A DNA stretch of 61,517 nucleotides from Haplomitrium mnioides. Its lineage: Eukaryota; Marchantiophyta; Haplomitriopsida; Calobryales. The translations under genes were made by a program, and so were the position numbers. Positions 41,925 to 54,093 of the stretch are shown here, in pieces; the stretch's first letter is position 1, and the number at the start of each line of letters is the position of its first letter. The DNA lies in contig JBNGIS010034062.1 of assembly GCA_049999725.1 (NCBI GenBank), positions 1 through 61,517 on the forward strand, in the 5' to 3' direction. Below the pieces are notes generated by a model, which ran no database searches, had not been told where the DNA came from, and saw only the letters and a program-made list of their open reading frames with translations.

Positions 41925-44900
41925 TGTCAGCCCCCTGGTGAGAGCCTTAACTCTTTTCTGACAGAGTTACCCCTACTTAAGGGCTGACTTAGTGTTTCGG
42001 GACCTTTTATGAGAGGGGCTTTGCACCGAATGACCCCCAACTTCTATTTACTCGTTCAGGAGTAACTACACCGCACTCAACCCCACCCAAGCACATACAA
42101 CCAAGCACACACACGCCTTCTTCCAACGCCCATAGATGCTAGTCACACCCCTTCTTCAGGCCTTAACCTCGAGAGGTGCCACTTGGAAGACAGAGGACGA
42201 TAGAACAGAGCATTCAATTCTTGGCTACAGTGGTCTCTTGGGGAGCCCTGGTTGATTCGTGGTTGCCTCACGGTCTTGGCCACTAGCCCACAATTGCTTC
42301 AACAACCCACCTGCTCATACACATCTATTTCCTCAAGTTACCCACAAGGAGACTGTAATGCTAATGAACCACTTTGTCTTATAATTCTGAAGTCCAAAAT
42401 TGGACCCAATCACTTTGTTATACAAAAGAGAGCAAGTCCTAGTATCCAATTATCACAATTACAATGTGGTTAGTTCTGACTCCTCCTGTCCAGAGTCTTC
42501 TCAAGATTGGAATGCAGGCTTCTTACAACTACGAGCTTCATAGAACTACAAACAGAACACAAATCTAACTAGACATACATAAACATAGAGACACATATAC
42601 TTCCACGCTGTCCTGCTAGCAATACAATCTTCTTTCACCTCTCAAGAACCGATCTTTTCTCTCAACCCTCCTTCAGCTCCCATCAACCACTCCAGTTCTC
42701 CTTCAATCCTTCAGCCACCCACCCTCAGTCAGATAGTTTTTCAACTTTCCTCACGAGAAGCCCTGAATTTACTTCTTCGTGCTCAGAAGAGGATTTCTTT
42801 AACTTCCACCTCTGGAAGACAGTCCCCTCGACTGCTGGCCACCCACTCCACCTTGAGCTTTGACTGGATCTTCTATACATCGCGCAGGCACTAACACAAC
42901 CACTCCTCTCTTGACTCCACTTGCAAATTATGATCAAAAACGCCCCCAAACGCCTATAGGATAGATGCTCATGCGCAGACGAAGCTGAGATGACCCCAAG
43001 ACCCCCCTTAGCAGCCTCCCACGAATTCAAGTCGACAGACTCCCTTCAAATTCACTTGGCGATCCATCTCCAAATGCTTGGTCCACCTGCAACAATGAGT
43101 CCACCTGGATTGCCTAAGACTCTATAGCCCTCACGCTCATTGATTCTCAGCACCCCTCCAGTCCACCTCCACCCCCGCTAGTCTCCTTGCATGAGTCCAC
43201 TCCCCACACATGAATCTTAGCTGGAATCTCTCCTCTCTCCCTCGCTGCATCTTCCTCCTCGAGTTTGGTCTCCTAATCTCAATTTTGCATGAACAACAAC
43301 CCCCTCAATCTGGCAGCGATCCCAGCTATACCCCCCCATGCAACGCACGTCCCCCTGCAACGAATTCTTGATCAAGATCGATCCTCCCCCCTTCGCTGGA
43401 TCGGAAGTTTTTCTCGTTAGCAACTGTTTCTTAAGAAGCTGACACCTGTCGGTCAACCTGCATTTCACGGTATCAATTGAAGCCCCCAGGATCGGAAGAG
43501 GAAAGTCGCGAGGAAGGATTGTCTGCACCATGTTTTCGCCTTGCAGTGCTCTTTCTTGCCGATTTTCGATCACGAACCACTTCGCTGCTGGTCGTGTTAG
43601 TGACCCCGTGGCAATTCTGATTTGATTCCTTCGAAGTGTCTCGTTGAGCGCAGATCAGCAGCTGGGTCGAAGAGATTTTTCTTGGAGGAAAATTCCAAGG
43701 GATCCGTTTGGAGAGAATTGGATTCGCAACAGATGGGTTACGCGACGCATCTCGCGGACTGCTTCTCGATTATCCTTGATTTTTCCTTGTTGCGATGCTC
43801 CCGCGATTGCTCGTGGCCTCTCGCAAGCAGCCACGCTTTTACAAGCGCTTGCGGACCCCCACAGGTCGCCACGTGTCCGCGAACCCCCTCGAAAACTTGT
43901 CGTCGCTCTTCGAAATCCCACAGGTCGCCATGTATCCACAATTCCCTTTGGAACCCCGCCGTTGCTCCTCGGAAGCTCGTCGTCACTCTTGGGAACCTCA
44001 CAGTCGCTCTTCAGAATCCCACAGGTCGCCACGTGTCCGCAAACCCCTTCGGAACCCCGCCGTTGCTCCTCGAAAGCTCACCGTCACTCTTCGGAACCTC
44101 GCCATCGCTCCTCGGAATCCCACAGGTCGCCACGTGTCCTTCCCGCCATGTCATCCGCCCCTGCGCCGTCCGACGCCGCCCCGCAAAGGGGTAGGCGGAC
44201 CGACGCCTTGACCGGAATCCGAAGTTGACCCGCATTGACCCTGAGGATCCCTCGGACCACCTCTGATCGCCACGTCATCCGCCACTGCACCGTCCAACTC
44301 CGCCTTGCAAAAGGGTAGGCGGACCGATGCCTTGACCGGATTCCGCAGTTGAATCACACTGACCTCTCTTCCGCGGATGCCACGTCATCTGCTGAACATT
44401 TCCCTTGTCGAGTACGAACGGTACATGTGGTCACCGTTTTGGCACCCGCTTGGAGTAAGAACTGAAGCTCCCTTTGCTAAAATTTTCCCTGCGCTTGATA
44501 TAAGAACTATGGCGAGCTCCCCACTGATCCCTTTTGAGCTTTCAGCATTTGCCCCGTCAAACTTTCGTCCTCGCCAATGCCGAAACTGTGATAGATCACC
44601 CTTTTGGCTGCTGGTCCCTTGGTTCTTCTTCTGGCCGGATCATCGCTTCATCGCCTTTTTGCTTCTCTTAGTCTTGTTCTAGCCAGATCATTGATGGATC
44701 GCCCTTTCGGCTGCCCGTTGCTCACTTCTTCCTCTGGTCGGAACTTTGCTTGATCACCTTTTCGGCCCTCTTTGATCTTGTTCTGGCCGAACTTGTGATT
44801 TATCCCTATTTCGCTATTCCTTGATCATGTTCTGGCCGGATTGTCGCTTGATCACCTTTTCGGCACCCCCCGCTCTTTGTCTGGTTAGACCTTCGATATA

Positions 44901-46422
44901 TCGTCGATTCGGAATCCCCTTGTGATAAGAACGATGCGCGTCACAGACTCCCGTCGAACTTTCAGATCTTACTCTATTGAACTTTTCCCTCGCTTCGCCG
45001 GATCAGCGTTAGATCATCATTTTCTCTTCCTCACTCTTTGTCTGACCGAGCCCGTGATAAATTGCCATTTCGCATCTCTACCCTTGGTCTCCAGTTGGGC
45101 TTCTCGTCGGGTCCCCATTAAGTTGGCTCCCCAAGTAGGGTGGTTGATCGTAACCCGTTTAATCGAGTTCCCTAATTTTCCACTAAGGACCCGCGGACTC
45201 ACTGGGATGTGTCCCCAAATCCATTAAGTGCGGTGGGGCTGCCACGTTTCCGCAGCGCCCCACGGACTCCTTCAAGAACCGAATTGGTGATGAAATGTTG
45301 CTTCGCCCTTCCCGCTTAGTTTTGCAGTTGCCTTAAGCAATTCCCCATGCCACAGAAATGGTGATAAGTCACCTCTTTGTCAGTCCTTGCTTCGCTTATC
45401 TCTGTTTTGCCATCCTCGGACCCATCCGACCCCCCGTAGCGGATCCCTGTTAAGTAGGAACCCCAAGTAGGGAGGCTGATCGGAACCCACTTAACTAGGG
45501 ATCCCCATGTAGGGAGGCTGGACCCCGTCGAACTCTTCGGACCCCTAGGAGTTGCCACGTCCTCCGACGAATTTCGTGAAGTGCGCAAGAGCCGCCACAT
45601 TTCCGCAGACCTCTTCGGACTCCTCGAACCTCTTCCTTCGTGTTGATTCTTTGCCTCGATCGCCCTCCTCTGGTCCAATTGTATCATCTGGCTTCCGATT
45701 ATGGAGCACCTCCATCCCTTCTCTCCTAAGCAACCCATCGTGGGGCCTCATCCTCCTTGAGTTCATTCGATTGCTTCCTCTTTACCTGTCTTTGCCTACT
45801 GCATGTCCCTTTGTTCGTCGTTCATTGCCGCTGGGTAAGTTCTCGCAATGTTGCGACCTCCAATCCAGTCACATGATGGCCATCTGCACGCCTCTGACTG
45901 GCCTCCCCCTCGCCTTCACCTGCCGTAACTCTTCGTGTGACTCCCTCCTCACGTGATTCCTCTTTGAGTGATGTTGGCTCCCTTCTCCATGACTTCCTCC
46001 ACATTGGTGGCTGGCTCCTTTGACCTCTGCCCTCCTCTCCTTGAATCCTCTGCTACTCCCTTCTGATAATCTCCCTCTCACCTCTCCTTGAATCCTCTTG
46101 CTCACCCTTGTCAATCCTACCTCTATCACGAATTGCTGCAAGCTCCTTTGATCCCCTTGCTAGCCTTCTTCCCTGACTCATCTGAATTCCACATGGCTCC
46201 CCCTTGCATTGCAAGATCCATGATATTCATTGGAGAAAGCATAAAAGAAAGGAAGAGAAGGGAAATGGGGAAGAGAAGAGAGGTGCAAGATTGTCACAAC
46301 AACAATAAAACAATAAAATGTAGTAACACACAGCAAGCTAACACAAACTGATGGAATCAACCAAGCTAAGAAGCTTAGAATTTATAAAAAAAATGAAAAA
46401 ACTCAGACACACCCGACCGGCA
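41925..46422 (-). repeat. 5' LTR of the 15-kb element (4498 bp)
   Basis: Direct repeat of 31363-35915. It has two instead of three copies of the 115-base sub-repeat (44160-44350), which accounts for most of the length difference. A TATA-like TATATGTG on the minus strand is at 42592-42599, at a position comparable to the TATA box in the related LTR (55283-55291). Confidence 0.95.
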
Positions 46423-46548
46423 AGTTTGATAATGTGAATAGTTTGCCCAACAAAAAGTTTGATACTCAAAATGGTTTGCCCAACAAGAAGTTGGTAATGA
46501 GAATGGTTTTCTCAACAAGAAGCGTCATAATGAGCATAGTTTACCCAA
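46423..46548. repeat. 33-bp satellite array (right part)
   Basis: About four satellite units follow the retroelement, beginning with the AGTTT duplication and GATAATGTGAATAGTTTGCCC. The array stops at TTTACCCAAAA, directly next to the conserved 3' end of the second methyltransferase copy. Confidence 0.9.
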
Positions 46549-47381
46549 AACAACCGCTACTTCAAACCTAGAACCGCTAGTAGGTTCGTGTTTCAATTGG
46601 CGTTTGCAAAAACCAATTTCAAAATTTTAGCATACAAAATCATGAATTTGGCGCTAGTAGTATTTGTTTGCAAAAAAAAAATGTAATTTTATATTTCAAA
46701 ATGGCTTACTTTAGGTATACAATTCATTAAAAACAAATCCTCTTATGAGCATTTTACAAAAATTGCTATCATAGTTTCATCTTTCAAAAGCATAAGCATC
46801 GCCAAACAAAATATATATGAACAAAACACGACATTTGCTGTCAAACATTTTGAAAGTTAACAATGATTGCAAAAATTTGCAAAATTTATAAAAACATTCA
46901 AATTTTATCAAAAAAATTTCTAATCTAGAACCCTATAGTGTTGCGCAAGAACATTGTTAAAGCAAAATTGTAAAAAGACTGCTTAAGCCTATGCGCACAT
47001 GGACAATTGAGGCCCAAGTATAGGCACACATTTTAGGAAAGATCCCTACGCGCAGAAAGAACTACAACTAACTCGAGCTTGAAAAATTGAAGCCCATACG
47101 CGCATTGATAACTGAAGCGAGCATGGACTGCTGAATAATTGGAACCAAGGAATGTAGAAGGCCATCGAAGAAGAAACAGAAAATGAAAAAAGAAAGTGAA
47201 TTTCCATGCCATCATAAACTTCATTGCTAATTTAAATAAAAATCAACACGTTTTGTTCAAAAACNNNNNNNNNNNNNNNNNNNNNNNNNNNNNNNNNNNN
47301 NNNNNNNNNNNNNNNNNNNNNNNNNNNNNNNNNNNNNNNNNNNNNNNNNNNNNNNNNNNNNNNNCTTAAATTACATCACTC
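46549..47381 (-). other. 3' flank of the second methyltransferase copy
   Basis: On the minus strand the segment ends with GAAACACGAACC...TAGCGGTT...GTAGCGGTTG, matching 8215-8255. The palindromic repeats (for example CCTATGCGCACATGG near 46990 and CCCATACGCGCATTGA near 47092) are also present, as in the flank of copy 1. A 100-N gap occupies 47265-47364. Confidence 0.65.
47265..47364. other. Assembly gap (100 N)
   Basis: One hundred N, just downstream of the stop of the second methyltransferase copy. Confidence 1.
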
Positions 47382-48240
47382 TCATAAAACAACTCTATCC
47401 TCTTCAAGAGGAATTGTCTAATCTAAATCAACTGGTTGAGAAGCTTCAGCATCTACAATCGCAAGAGAGACCCTTCGAGACTTTCTTGTTCTAGAGATGG
47501 CAACAAAATCACCAGTAGCACTTGCAGTACCAAGAGGAACCGGTTCCTTGTGGTAGGCATACACTATCTGCGATTCTGTCACATCGGATAGCAAAGAAGC
47601 CATCATCAAAACTCTCTAAGGATGTAAATAGACTGACGTCTATCATATTCCATAGCGATGCAATTTTGCATCAGCTTCAAAGCATAGACAAGGCCTTGCC
47701 AGACTCAGAGCAAAGATCTATAATCCAATCTTGCTCTATTGACAAATGGCTAATAAAAAATTTGTAAAGAGCCTAGGGCTTTTGATAAACATTCACAAGA
47801 GCATCATCTCCTAGATGTTTTAGTTTCGCCAATACCACAAGACAACTAAACACACTACGCATGATTTGTCGAGGACGACCACTCGCATTAGCGGGTTACA
47901 AATTGGACAACCTCATGCTCCTCTTTCCCTCCTTTTTCAAATAGCCCACAGCCCAATACTCCTGAGCATGAGCAATTTGTGAACCACCGGAATGATGAAT
48001 ATTGCTTTTGTTCCTGTAGTAAGAAAAACAAATAAATCAAACACTTGAAACAAAGTATAGGAAAACTAAACAAGGTAAACTAGAAAACCAAAAAAAGTTT
48101 AAAAAAAACTCACCAGATGTTGTGGTCAATCACACAACAAACCTCCAAAAGAGCATCCTCGATGATGCCAAATTGTTGTGAAGAATGTATGTCAGCTAGT
48201 GATTTGAAGCACTGAGGCAAAATTCAGTAAATTGGAAGCA
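47382..48240 (-). pseudogene. Second, 5'-truncated copy of the methyltransferase gene
   Basis: On the minus strand a first exon fragment reads IHSSQQFGIIEDALLEVCC and ends CTG/GTGAG at 48114. After a 100-base intron the next exon (from 48013) reads NIHHSGGSQIAHAQEYW, then LKKEGKRSM, NVYQKP and IIDLCSES, then a tail with VTESQIVYAYHKEP and LEEDRVVL before TGA at 47382. It matches 6560-7347 throughout. Stops at about 47910, 47780 and 47692, and a frameshift in motif I, show decay: motif I has Glu in the Gly-rich loop. The ParB-like part and motif IV are not present; homology fades near 48240. Confidence 0.75.
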
Positions 48241-48319
48241 ATTCTGAACCAATGACCTTTAGCAAGTGTGAAGGTCTCTCAGAAACGATGGGTTACTCTC
48301 AAATAGATAGTTAAGAGCA

Positions 48320-49372
48320 GAACGCATGATTCCTATGAGGGAAACAGGATCAATGCGGGAGGATGAGAAGAGGGAAGTGATCGGCAAGCACTAGAGGGGT
48401 TCCATTTCAAAATCCGAAGCAGGACAGCGGGAAGTCGTGAGCCTCATGGAGAATGCGGGGATCGTGGTCGAGCAAGGGCGAAGGGAACGACCAATCCAGG
48501 CGAAGTGATCTGAGAAGAAAGAACGAGTCCACAAGCTGACATTCGAAGGTAATCAAGAGAGGCAGATCACGGACACATTCTGCAGCGGCCAATAATCGAG
48601 AATCAAGGATTGGGGAAGAAATGAAGAACTAAGATCGTTACAAGGGTGTGCAAGGCTAGGGAAGAGGGACGCCTCGATCTCGCAAGCAGAAGCGCGCTTG
48701 CAAGAGCCGATNNNNNNNNNNNNNNNNNNNNNNNNNNNNNNNNNNNNNNNNNNNNNNNNNNNNNNNNNNNNNNNNNNNNNNNNNNNNNNNNNNNNNNNNN
48801 NNNNNNNNNNNNNNNNNNNNNNNNNNNNNNNNNNNNNNNNNNNNNNNNNNNNNNNNNNNNNNNNNNNNNNNNNNNNNNNNNNNNNNNNNNNNNNNNNNNN
48901 NNNNNNNNNNNNNNNNNNNNNNNNNNNNNNNNNNNNNNNNNNNNNNNNNNNNNNNNNNNNNNNNNNNNNNNNNNNNNNNNNNNNNNNNNNNNNNNNNNNN
49001 NNNNNNNNNNNNNNNNNNNNNNNNNNNNNNNNNNNNNNNNNNNNNNNNNNNNNNNNNNNNNNNNNNNNNNNNNNNNNNNNNNNNNNNNNNNNNNNNNNNN
49101 NNNNNNNNNNNGACATAGCGTGGGTCTGTCCGAAGGAAGACGAAAGATGCCAGAAGGGTGATTCATCAACGTTCCGACCAAGGAAGAACCAATGAAGCCA
49201 AAAGGGCGACTTAGCGGGGATCTGTCAGGAGGAAGAGCACAGAAGAGCCAAAAGGGTGATAAATCGTCGACGAGACCATCAAAGAGCGAAGGGAGTCTGC
49301 AGCGGCTCTTCGGATGACGTGGCGAGCGCTAGGAGTCCATGGAGCGATTCGGAAACGTGGATTGGGCTTGGA
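48320..49372 (+). mobile_element. Degenerate LTR fragment of the large gypsy family
   Basis: GC-rich sequence with stretches such as AGCCAAAAGGGTGAT, AAAAGGGCGACTTAGCGGGG and GATGACGTGGCGAGCG, which are the inverse of landmarks in the LTRs at 33740-34300 and 57240-57700. Its sense is opposite to the two flanking large elements and equal to that of 1-1570. A 400-N gap interrupts it and its left limit is uncertain. Confidence 0.55.
48712..49111. other. Assembly gap (400 N)
   Basis: Four hundred N within the LTR-like fragment. Confidence 1.
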
Positions 49373-49577
49373 TTGTTATTCTACACTAGCCTTTGCCACC
49401 AAAAAAAACATTGATAAAGATTGTTTGGTGGGTGTGCATGTTGTTGGTGCCTTAATATTTAATCATGCTCTTCTTTGAGGGTCTTTTTAACCTATGAAAA
49501 CTTGAGAAGCGATACTATTTTGACAATTATTGTGTTCAACAAAATGTCATGTGACTTTGAAGGGTCGTTGCATCCAA
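49373..49577. other. Flank of the copia insertion, nothing recognised
   Basis: AT-rich sequence without frames. Together with 54473-54578 it formed the continuous site into which the copia element inserted. Confidence 0.4.
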
Positions 49578-49582
49578 CTTTG

Positions 49583-49956
49583 TATTGAAAATAGCTATGT
49601 TCACACCTGCTGTTATAGTGTCCAATCTTTCCTGGTCAAGATATATCCAGTTAGGATATGACTTGAGTGCATCTAGATATTTGGAGCATTCAAAGAGTTG
49701 CACTAGTTCCCAAAGGTTGCAGCCCTTGCATGAGAAAGGACATTTCCTTTCTTATTAATGTTGGCTGCATTCCTGATGTAACTCGACCAGTTTTTCCACC
49801 TTAATTGAATATACTCAGAATCACCTCCTAAAGTTGTATCAATTGATTGCATGCATCTATGAGCTATTAGTATTGATGTTGTAAGAATGATTGATCATAA
49901 GAATGATCCTAACATCAGTTGATTTCTAATATGCTGAAAGATAAAAAATTCTAACA
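49583..49956 (+). repeat. 5' LTR of the copia element
   Basis: Starts TATTGAAAATAG and ends TTCTAACA. The TSD fixes the 5' end at TA rather than the usual TG. Confidence 0.9.
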
Positions 49957-49969
49957 TGGTATCAGAACC
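49957..49969 (+). promoter_or_regulatory. Primer binding site of the copia element
   Basis: TGGTATCAGAACC directly follows the LTR; it is the standard complement of initiator methionine tRNA. Confidence 0.9.
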
Positions 49970-51358
49970 TACGCATACCTTCATGTAGTCACTGAAGAGA
50001 ATCAAGATTGAGATTTGAAATTTCATTTGGAATATCGTGAGGCAAGGGCGTTTCAGAAAGGTTGAAAATTTTTCAAAAATTTTCAGTAGATTACATTGTA
50101 TCCTGCTAACGATTGCAGGTCTATCCGCTGAGTGAACTTACCTTCGAGCTATAGCTGATCTCTTACGAGGTTGCTGTTCTTGAAATCTGGGATGCTCACG
50201 TGAACGGCTGCATCGCGTTAAGCACTTGAAGAAGGAAAATTGAGTTTAAAGTGCTTCGAAGCAGCATCGCAATACAATCGCAGTAGCATCGCAACGTAGC
50301 AGAGTCGCAGCGACATCGCTGGGCTCTCGCACGACGTTGCTAGGCGCTAACAATCTGAAAATCGTATAAGTCTGAAAATGTAAATCGATTAAAGGAAATA
50401 TCAATCCTTACTTGCAGATTAACTCACAGCAGTTCAAATCGCTCTTACGCGACATCGCTTGGGCACAATCAAACTGAAAAAGAAAAGAAAGAAAAAAAAA
50501 CTCGTGACTCGACATATAGAAAAAGGAAAAATATCAAAATGCTGAGTGAATCACATTTCAAGTTTTCATTAGGCCTCTTTGCATCTAACGATGCTGAGTG
50601 AGACCACGAATCTTGAGCCGTGGGACACTCACTTTGTGAAGAAGATGTCACACCCTTAAATCGCAAACAGCTAACGCTGCTACATGAGAGATATCTGCAA
50701 ACAATAAAAAGAAACTCACCTTGCAAAGTTTTTGTTTTTTCTAAATCCTTTTGATTATTTTCTGAGTAAGGTTGCTAATGTTCTGCAGTCACGTTTCTTT
50801 GTCCCTGATCAAGACATCGAACAAAATTGCAAAGAAAGGTGGAAATCCAGCGTGTGAATTTTTCACATAGGCACCTGGCAAGTGACTAACGTCACTGCAG
50901 GAGGTCACGTACCAGCATGCTTGTTTGCTGAAGATTTCTTATCCAAGCATAATTGCTAGATAATGAAATTGGTCCCGCAGATTCGTTCGCGGAAGATAGT
51001 CGGCCTGAACAAGAAACGGAGGCGATTATGGACCTCGTGAAAGAGTCACGATGGTGGTGACCAGGAGATCGCTACTCTCGGTCAGAGGGAGCCCGCTGAA
51101 AGCTTGCAAACGCGCTGAAGCTATTCGCGGAGGCTCGAGGTGCTGCTAACCCGAGTGTGTTTGCAGCAGGAGTTGACGTAAAGACTCAGAAAAGCGATTT
51201 GACATCGCAGAGTCTGTTACGTGCAGGGATTGACTCGTGGCGTGACTTTGAAGTTCGAAAGAACCGAATGTAAAATTAGAGAAAGAATCTAAAGCAAGAA
51301 AGAGTAAAGAGAAACTCACCTTATGTTTTCCTATGAATTCTTTCCTTGAATCTGAGGT
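49970..51358 (+). other. Long untranslated leader of the copia element
   Basis: Nearly 1.4 kb between primer site and gag start. It contains runs of CAGCATCGCA-like short repeats (50260-50340) and stretches rich in A, but no frame. It may hold packaging or translation signals. Confidence 0.5.
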
Positions 51359-52165
51359 ATGTCGTTGAAAGCCAGTGATATTCCCAAGTTTGATGGGAAT
51401 TACTTCCATGTGTGGAAGCATCGAGTCAAACTACTATTGAAGGCAGAAGGTTTGCTTGACATTGTTGATGGGTCAGTGCAAAGGCCTTCTACCCCTCTTG
51501 CAGTTCTGGGAATACCAACATTTCATACTCCCCTTACTGGTCCAGGGAGCAAGTCTGATTGGGATCATAAGGATTCTGTTGGTATGGTTATAATCACAAA
51601 TTGCTTAGACAATAATCAACTGGCACATGTATCATCATATAGTCATGCATCTCAGGCATGGGAAGCACTTACTTTGTTGTATGAGTCCCAAGATGCTGTG
51701 ACTAAGATGTATCTGAGAGAGGGAGACAATCTAACAAGACATATTCATGAGTTAAGGTCTGTCATGGAGCAGTTATCTGCTGCAGGTGCTCCAGTCCAGG
51801 ATGAAGATGTAGTCTTGTAACTCATGAGAAGTCTTCCTGTATCCTATAGGCCATTAATGAATTCCTTGAGAGGAACTCCCAATCTCACATTACAAAGGCT
51901 GATCACCTACGTTCTTCAAGAAGAAACTATGTTTAAAACAGAAGGTCTGTCTGATTCAACGTCAGCCCTGTATGTGAATAAAAGGAAGCCTAAGTACAAT
52001 GGCACTAGAAACCAGTTTGTTAAATCTGAAGCATCAAGCAGTGATGAAACCAGAAGAGAAGTCATATGCTTCAACTGCAGTGGCTATGGCCACATAGCAA
52101 GAAATTGTCCAAGCAGAAGAACACAAAAAAACAGAAAACTAAAATTCAAATTAATACAGCAGTAA
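51359..52165 (+). pseudogene. Copia gag with zinc knuckle
   Basis: The frame begins MSLKASDIPKFDGNYFHVWK and has AWEALTLLYES and LRSVMEQLSAAG, as in the copia capsid family (UBN2/retrotran gag). A single TAA at 51818-51820 interrupts it, where CAA would restore sense; the same frame then continues to the CCHC knuckle CFNCSGYGHIARNC at about 52070-52110. Confidence 0.85.
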
Positions 52166-52469
52166 GACCTAGAGATGACAAGAAAAGACAAGATGAGCCA
52201 GTACACAGACTCTATCTTACTAGTCACTCTAACACTGCAGGATTGTCACAAGAAAATTAAGATGTCAATAGTTAGTGTATCTTAGTGACAATACCTGTTA
52301 GGGTAATAATGGTCAGAATAAGATAAATAACTGAAGTGTTGTATGTGCCTGGTATTGTCAAGAATTTTTTTTTGTAAGTCGGTTTGATAAGGCTCATGGT
52401 CAAAGGAAATGAGAACTGTGTTCAAAGAGATGCTAAGGGATAGCATCTAGAAAACTGTTTATTACATAA

Positions 52470-54040
52470 CTAGTTGTATCAGATTGGCAGGTCCAATCAT
52501 GTAGAGGAAATAGTGAGTGGAGCATCAACCTCTTCATCAACCGCAGAAGTTGTGGCAGCAGTGTCTTGGCCACATCAGCCTATTTAGGTTGAGATAGTTG
52601 ATGTAAGAGAGAATGGTTTTAGGCTAAGACATGACAGACATGAGAAGTCTGCCAGACTGTGTCAAAGCCAAGAAGATCAGAGATGTCTTTCCAAGACAGA
52701 GTTCAGGGATTTAACTATGGAAACACTTGCTCTGGTACACTCTGACCTTTGTGGTCTAATGTCTTCTCTAACTCATTCTGGAAGTAGATAATTCATTACC
52801 TTCATTGATGGTTATACACATAGTGTGTTTGTCTTCTTGTTAAGACAGAAGTCTCATGCCTTTCAACAGTTCAGAACCTATAAAACGTTTGTTGAAAAGC
52901 AAACATGTAAGTCACTGAAGGCACTAAGGACAGGTAGTGGTGGTGAATATCAATTACATGAGTTTGACAGTTGTTGCCAAGTCAATGGCGTTATATGACA
53001 GTACACAGTTCAAGTATGAACATCTGTACCTGTAGGACCATTATCATCTCGAGTGGGAGCTATCAGTAACATCATCAACAGTGGTACCAGAAGATAGACT
53101 CATTCCTGATAAAAATGAAGTTTTGTAAGTCAGGAGTAGATACCAAAGAGAGTCAAGTCTGGTGACACTTGCCTTATAAGTTGATGATATTGTTCTTGAC
53201 AGTAAAGATATGATGTTGTTGACACAGATTAAGAGCTCATTGATCAAAGTTTTTTTTGAGATGACAGACATGGGTGAGATCCACTACTGCCTTGGGTTGG
53301 AGATTACCATAAGCAGAATAGAAGGGTGGATCATCTCTCACAGCAAAGATATATAGAAGTCTTGGATAGATTCAGCATGCAAGATTGCAAGTCAATAATA
53401 GCCAAGTTAATCCAAGAACACGTCTGAGTAAGGATAACTGTCTTGTAAGTGACAATGAGGTGTACATGATGAAGTATGTATCTTACTCCAATGCTGTTGA
53501 GAGTGTTATATGGGCCATGATCTGAATAGGTCCTAACTATCTTATACAGTCAGCACAGTTGCACAGTATATGGACAATCCAGGTCCAAAATCACTGGACT
53601 GCAGTTAAGAGGATAATGAGGTGTTAGAAGGAAGCACATAACATTGGTTTATGTTATCACTGCGCAGACACTCCTATGCCTCTGTGTGGATATTCTGATT
53701 ATAACTTTGCAAGAGATCTGAACACAAGGAGATCCACAACTGGATATTGCTTTGTTATGTCTAAAGAAGCCACATCATGAACATCTACAGAAGTTGTTTG
53801 GCTGAGACATTTGGTATCTAACCATTGGGTTTGTGCAGCTTGTTACCTACCTACATTGTGACAACCAGAATACTACACTAGTTTTCAACTCAAGGTTACA
53901 TGAAAGAACAAAGCATGTTGATGTCCAAGGTTTGGTCAAAGATGGCAACATTGAAGTTGTCTACTGCAGCACAAGTGAAGTGGCTATAGATATAATTACA
54001 GAGGGAATTTTTGGATACAAACATTTCTTCATCAGTTGAA
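52470..54040 (+). pseudogene. Copia pol remnants: integrase, reverse transcriptase, RNase H
   Basis: Integrase: LVHSDLCG at about 52735, FITFIDGYTHSVFVFLL, and LRTGSGGEY near 52925 where LRTDNGGE is usual, so the second catalytic Asp is lost. Reverse transcriptase: the YVDD box is seen as stop-VDDIVL at 53177-53190, then MTDMGEIHYCLGLEI. RNase H: RRSTTGYCF near 53730, CDNQNTTLVFN and LHERTKHVDVQ at 53860-53940. Large parts between integrase and the polymerase palm are missing, and stops are frequent. No activity is possible from this copy. Confidence 0.85.
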
Positions 54041-54078
54041 AGATGGGGTTTGACAAGTGTTGAAGGATTGAAAGACTA

Positions 54079-54093
54079 GACCCTAAGTGGGAG
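54079..54093 (+). promoter_or_regulatory. Polypurine tract of the copia element
   Basis: AAGTGGGAG ends directly at the LTR start TATTGG; the same position is typical of copia elements. Confidence 0.75.

Larger units (their letters stand above)
31363..46422 (-). mobile_element. 15-kb Ty3/gypsy retrotransposon with 4.5-kb LTRs
   Basis: Two direct repeats (31363-35915 and 41925-46422) enclose a 6-kb internal region coding on the minus strand in the order gag, protease, reverse transcriptase, RNase H, integrase. Both LTRs have TG...CA ends on the plus strand (TGTCAGCC to CCGACA or CCGGCA) and a 5-bp duplication of AGTTT flanks the whole. Stops in gag and pol make it non-functional. No chromodomain is seen after the integrase. 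By eye the first 160 aligned LTR bases differ at about 14 positions, mostly transitions, so it is the oldest of the complete insertions here. Confidence 0.95.

Noticed and set aside
1-49372. LTR fragments beside both methyltransferase copies as parts of the same unit
   Set aside because: Relative to the methyltransferase they have opposite orientation in the two places (same sense at 1-1570, opposite at 48320-49372), so association is probably chance in a repeat-rich region.
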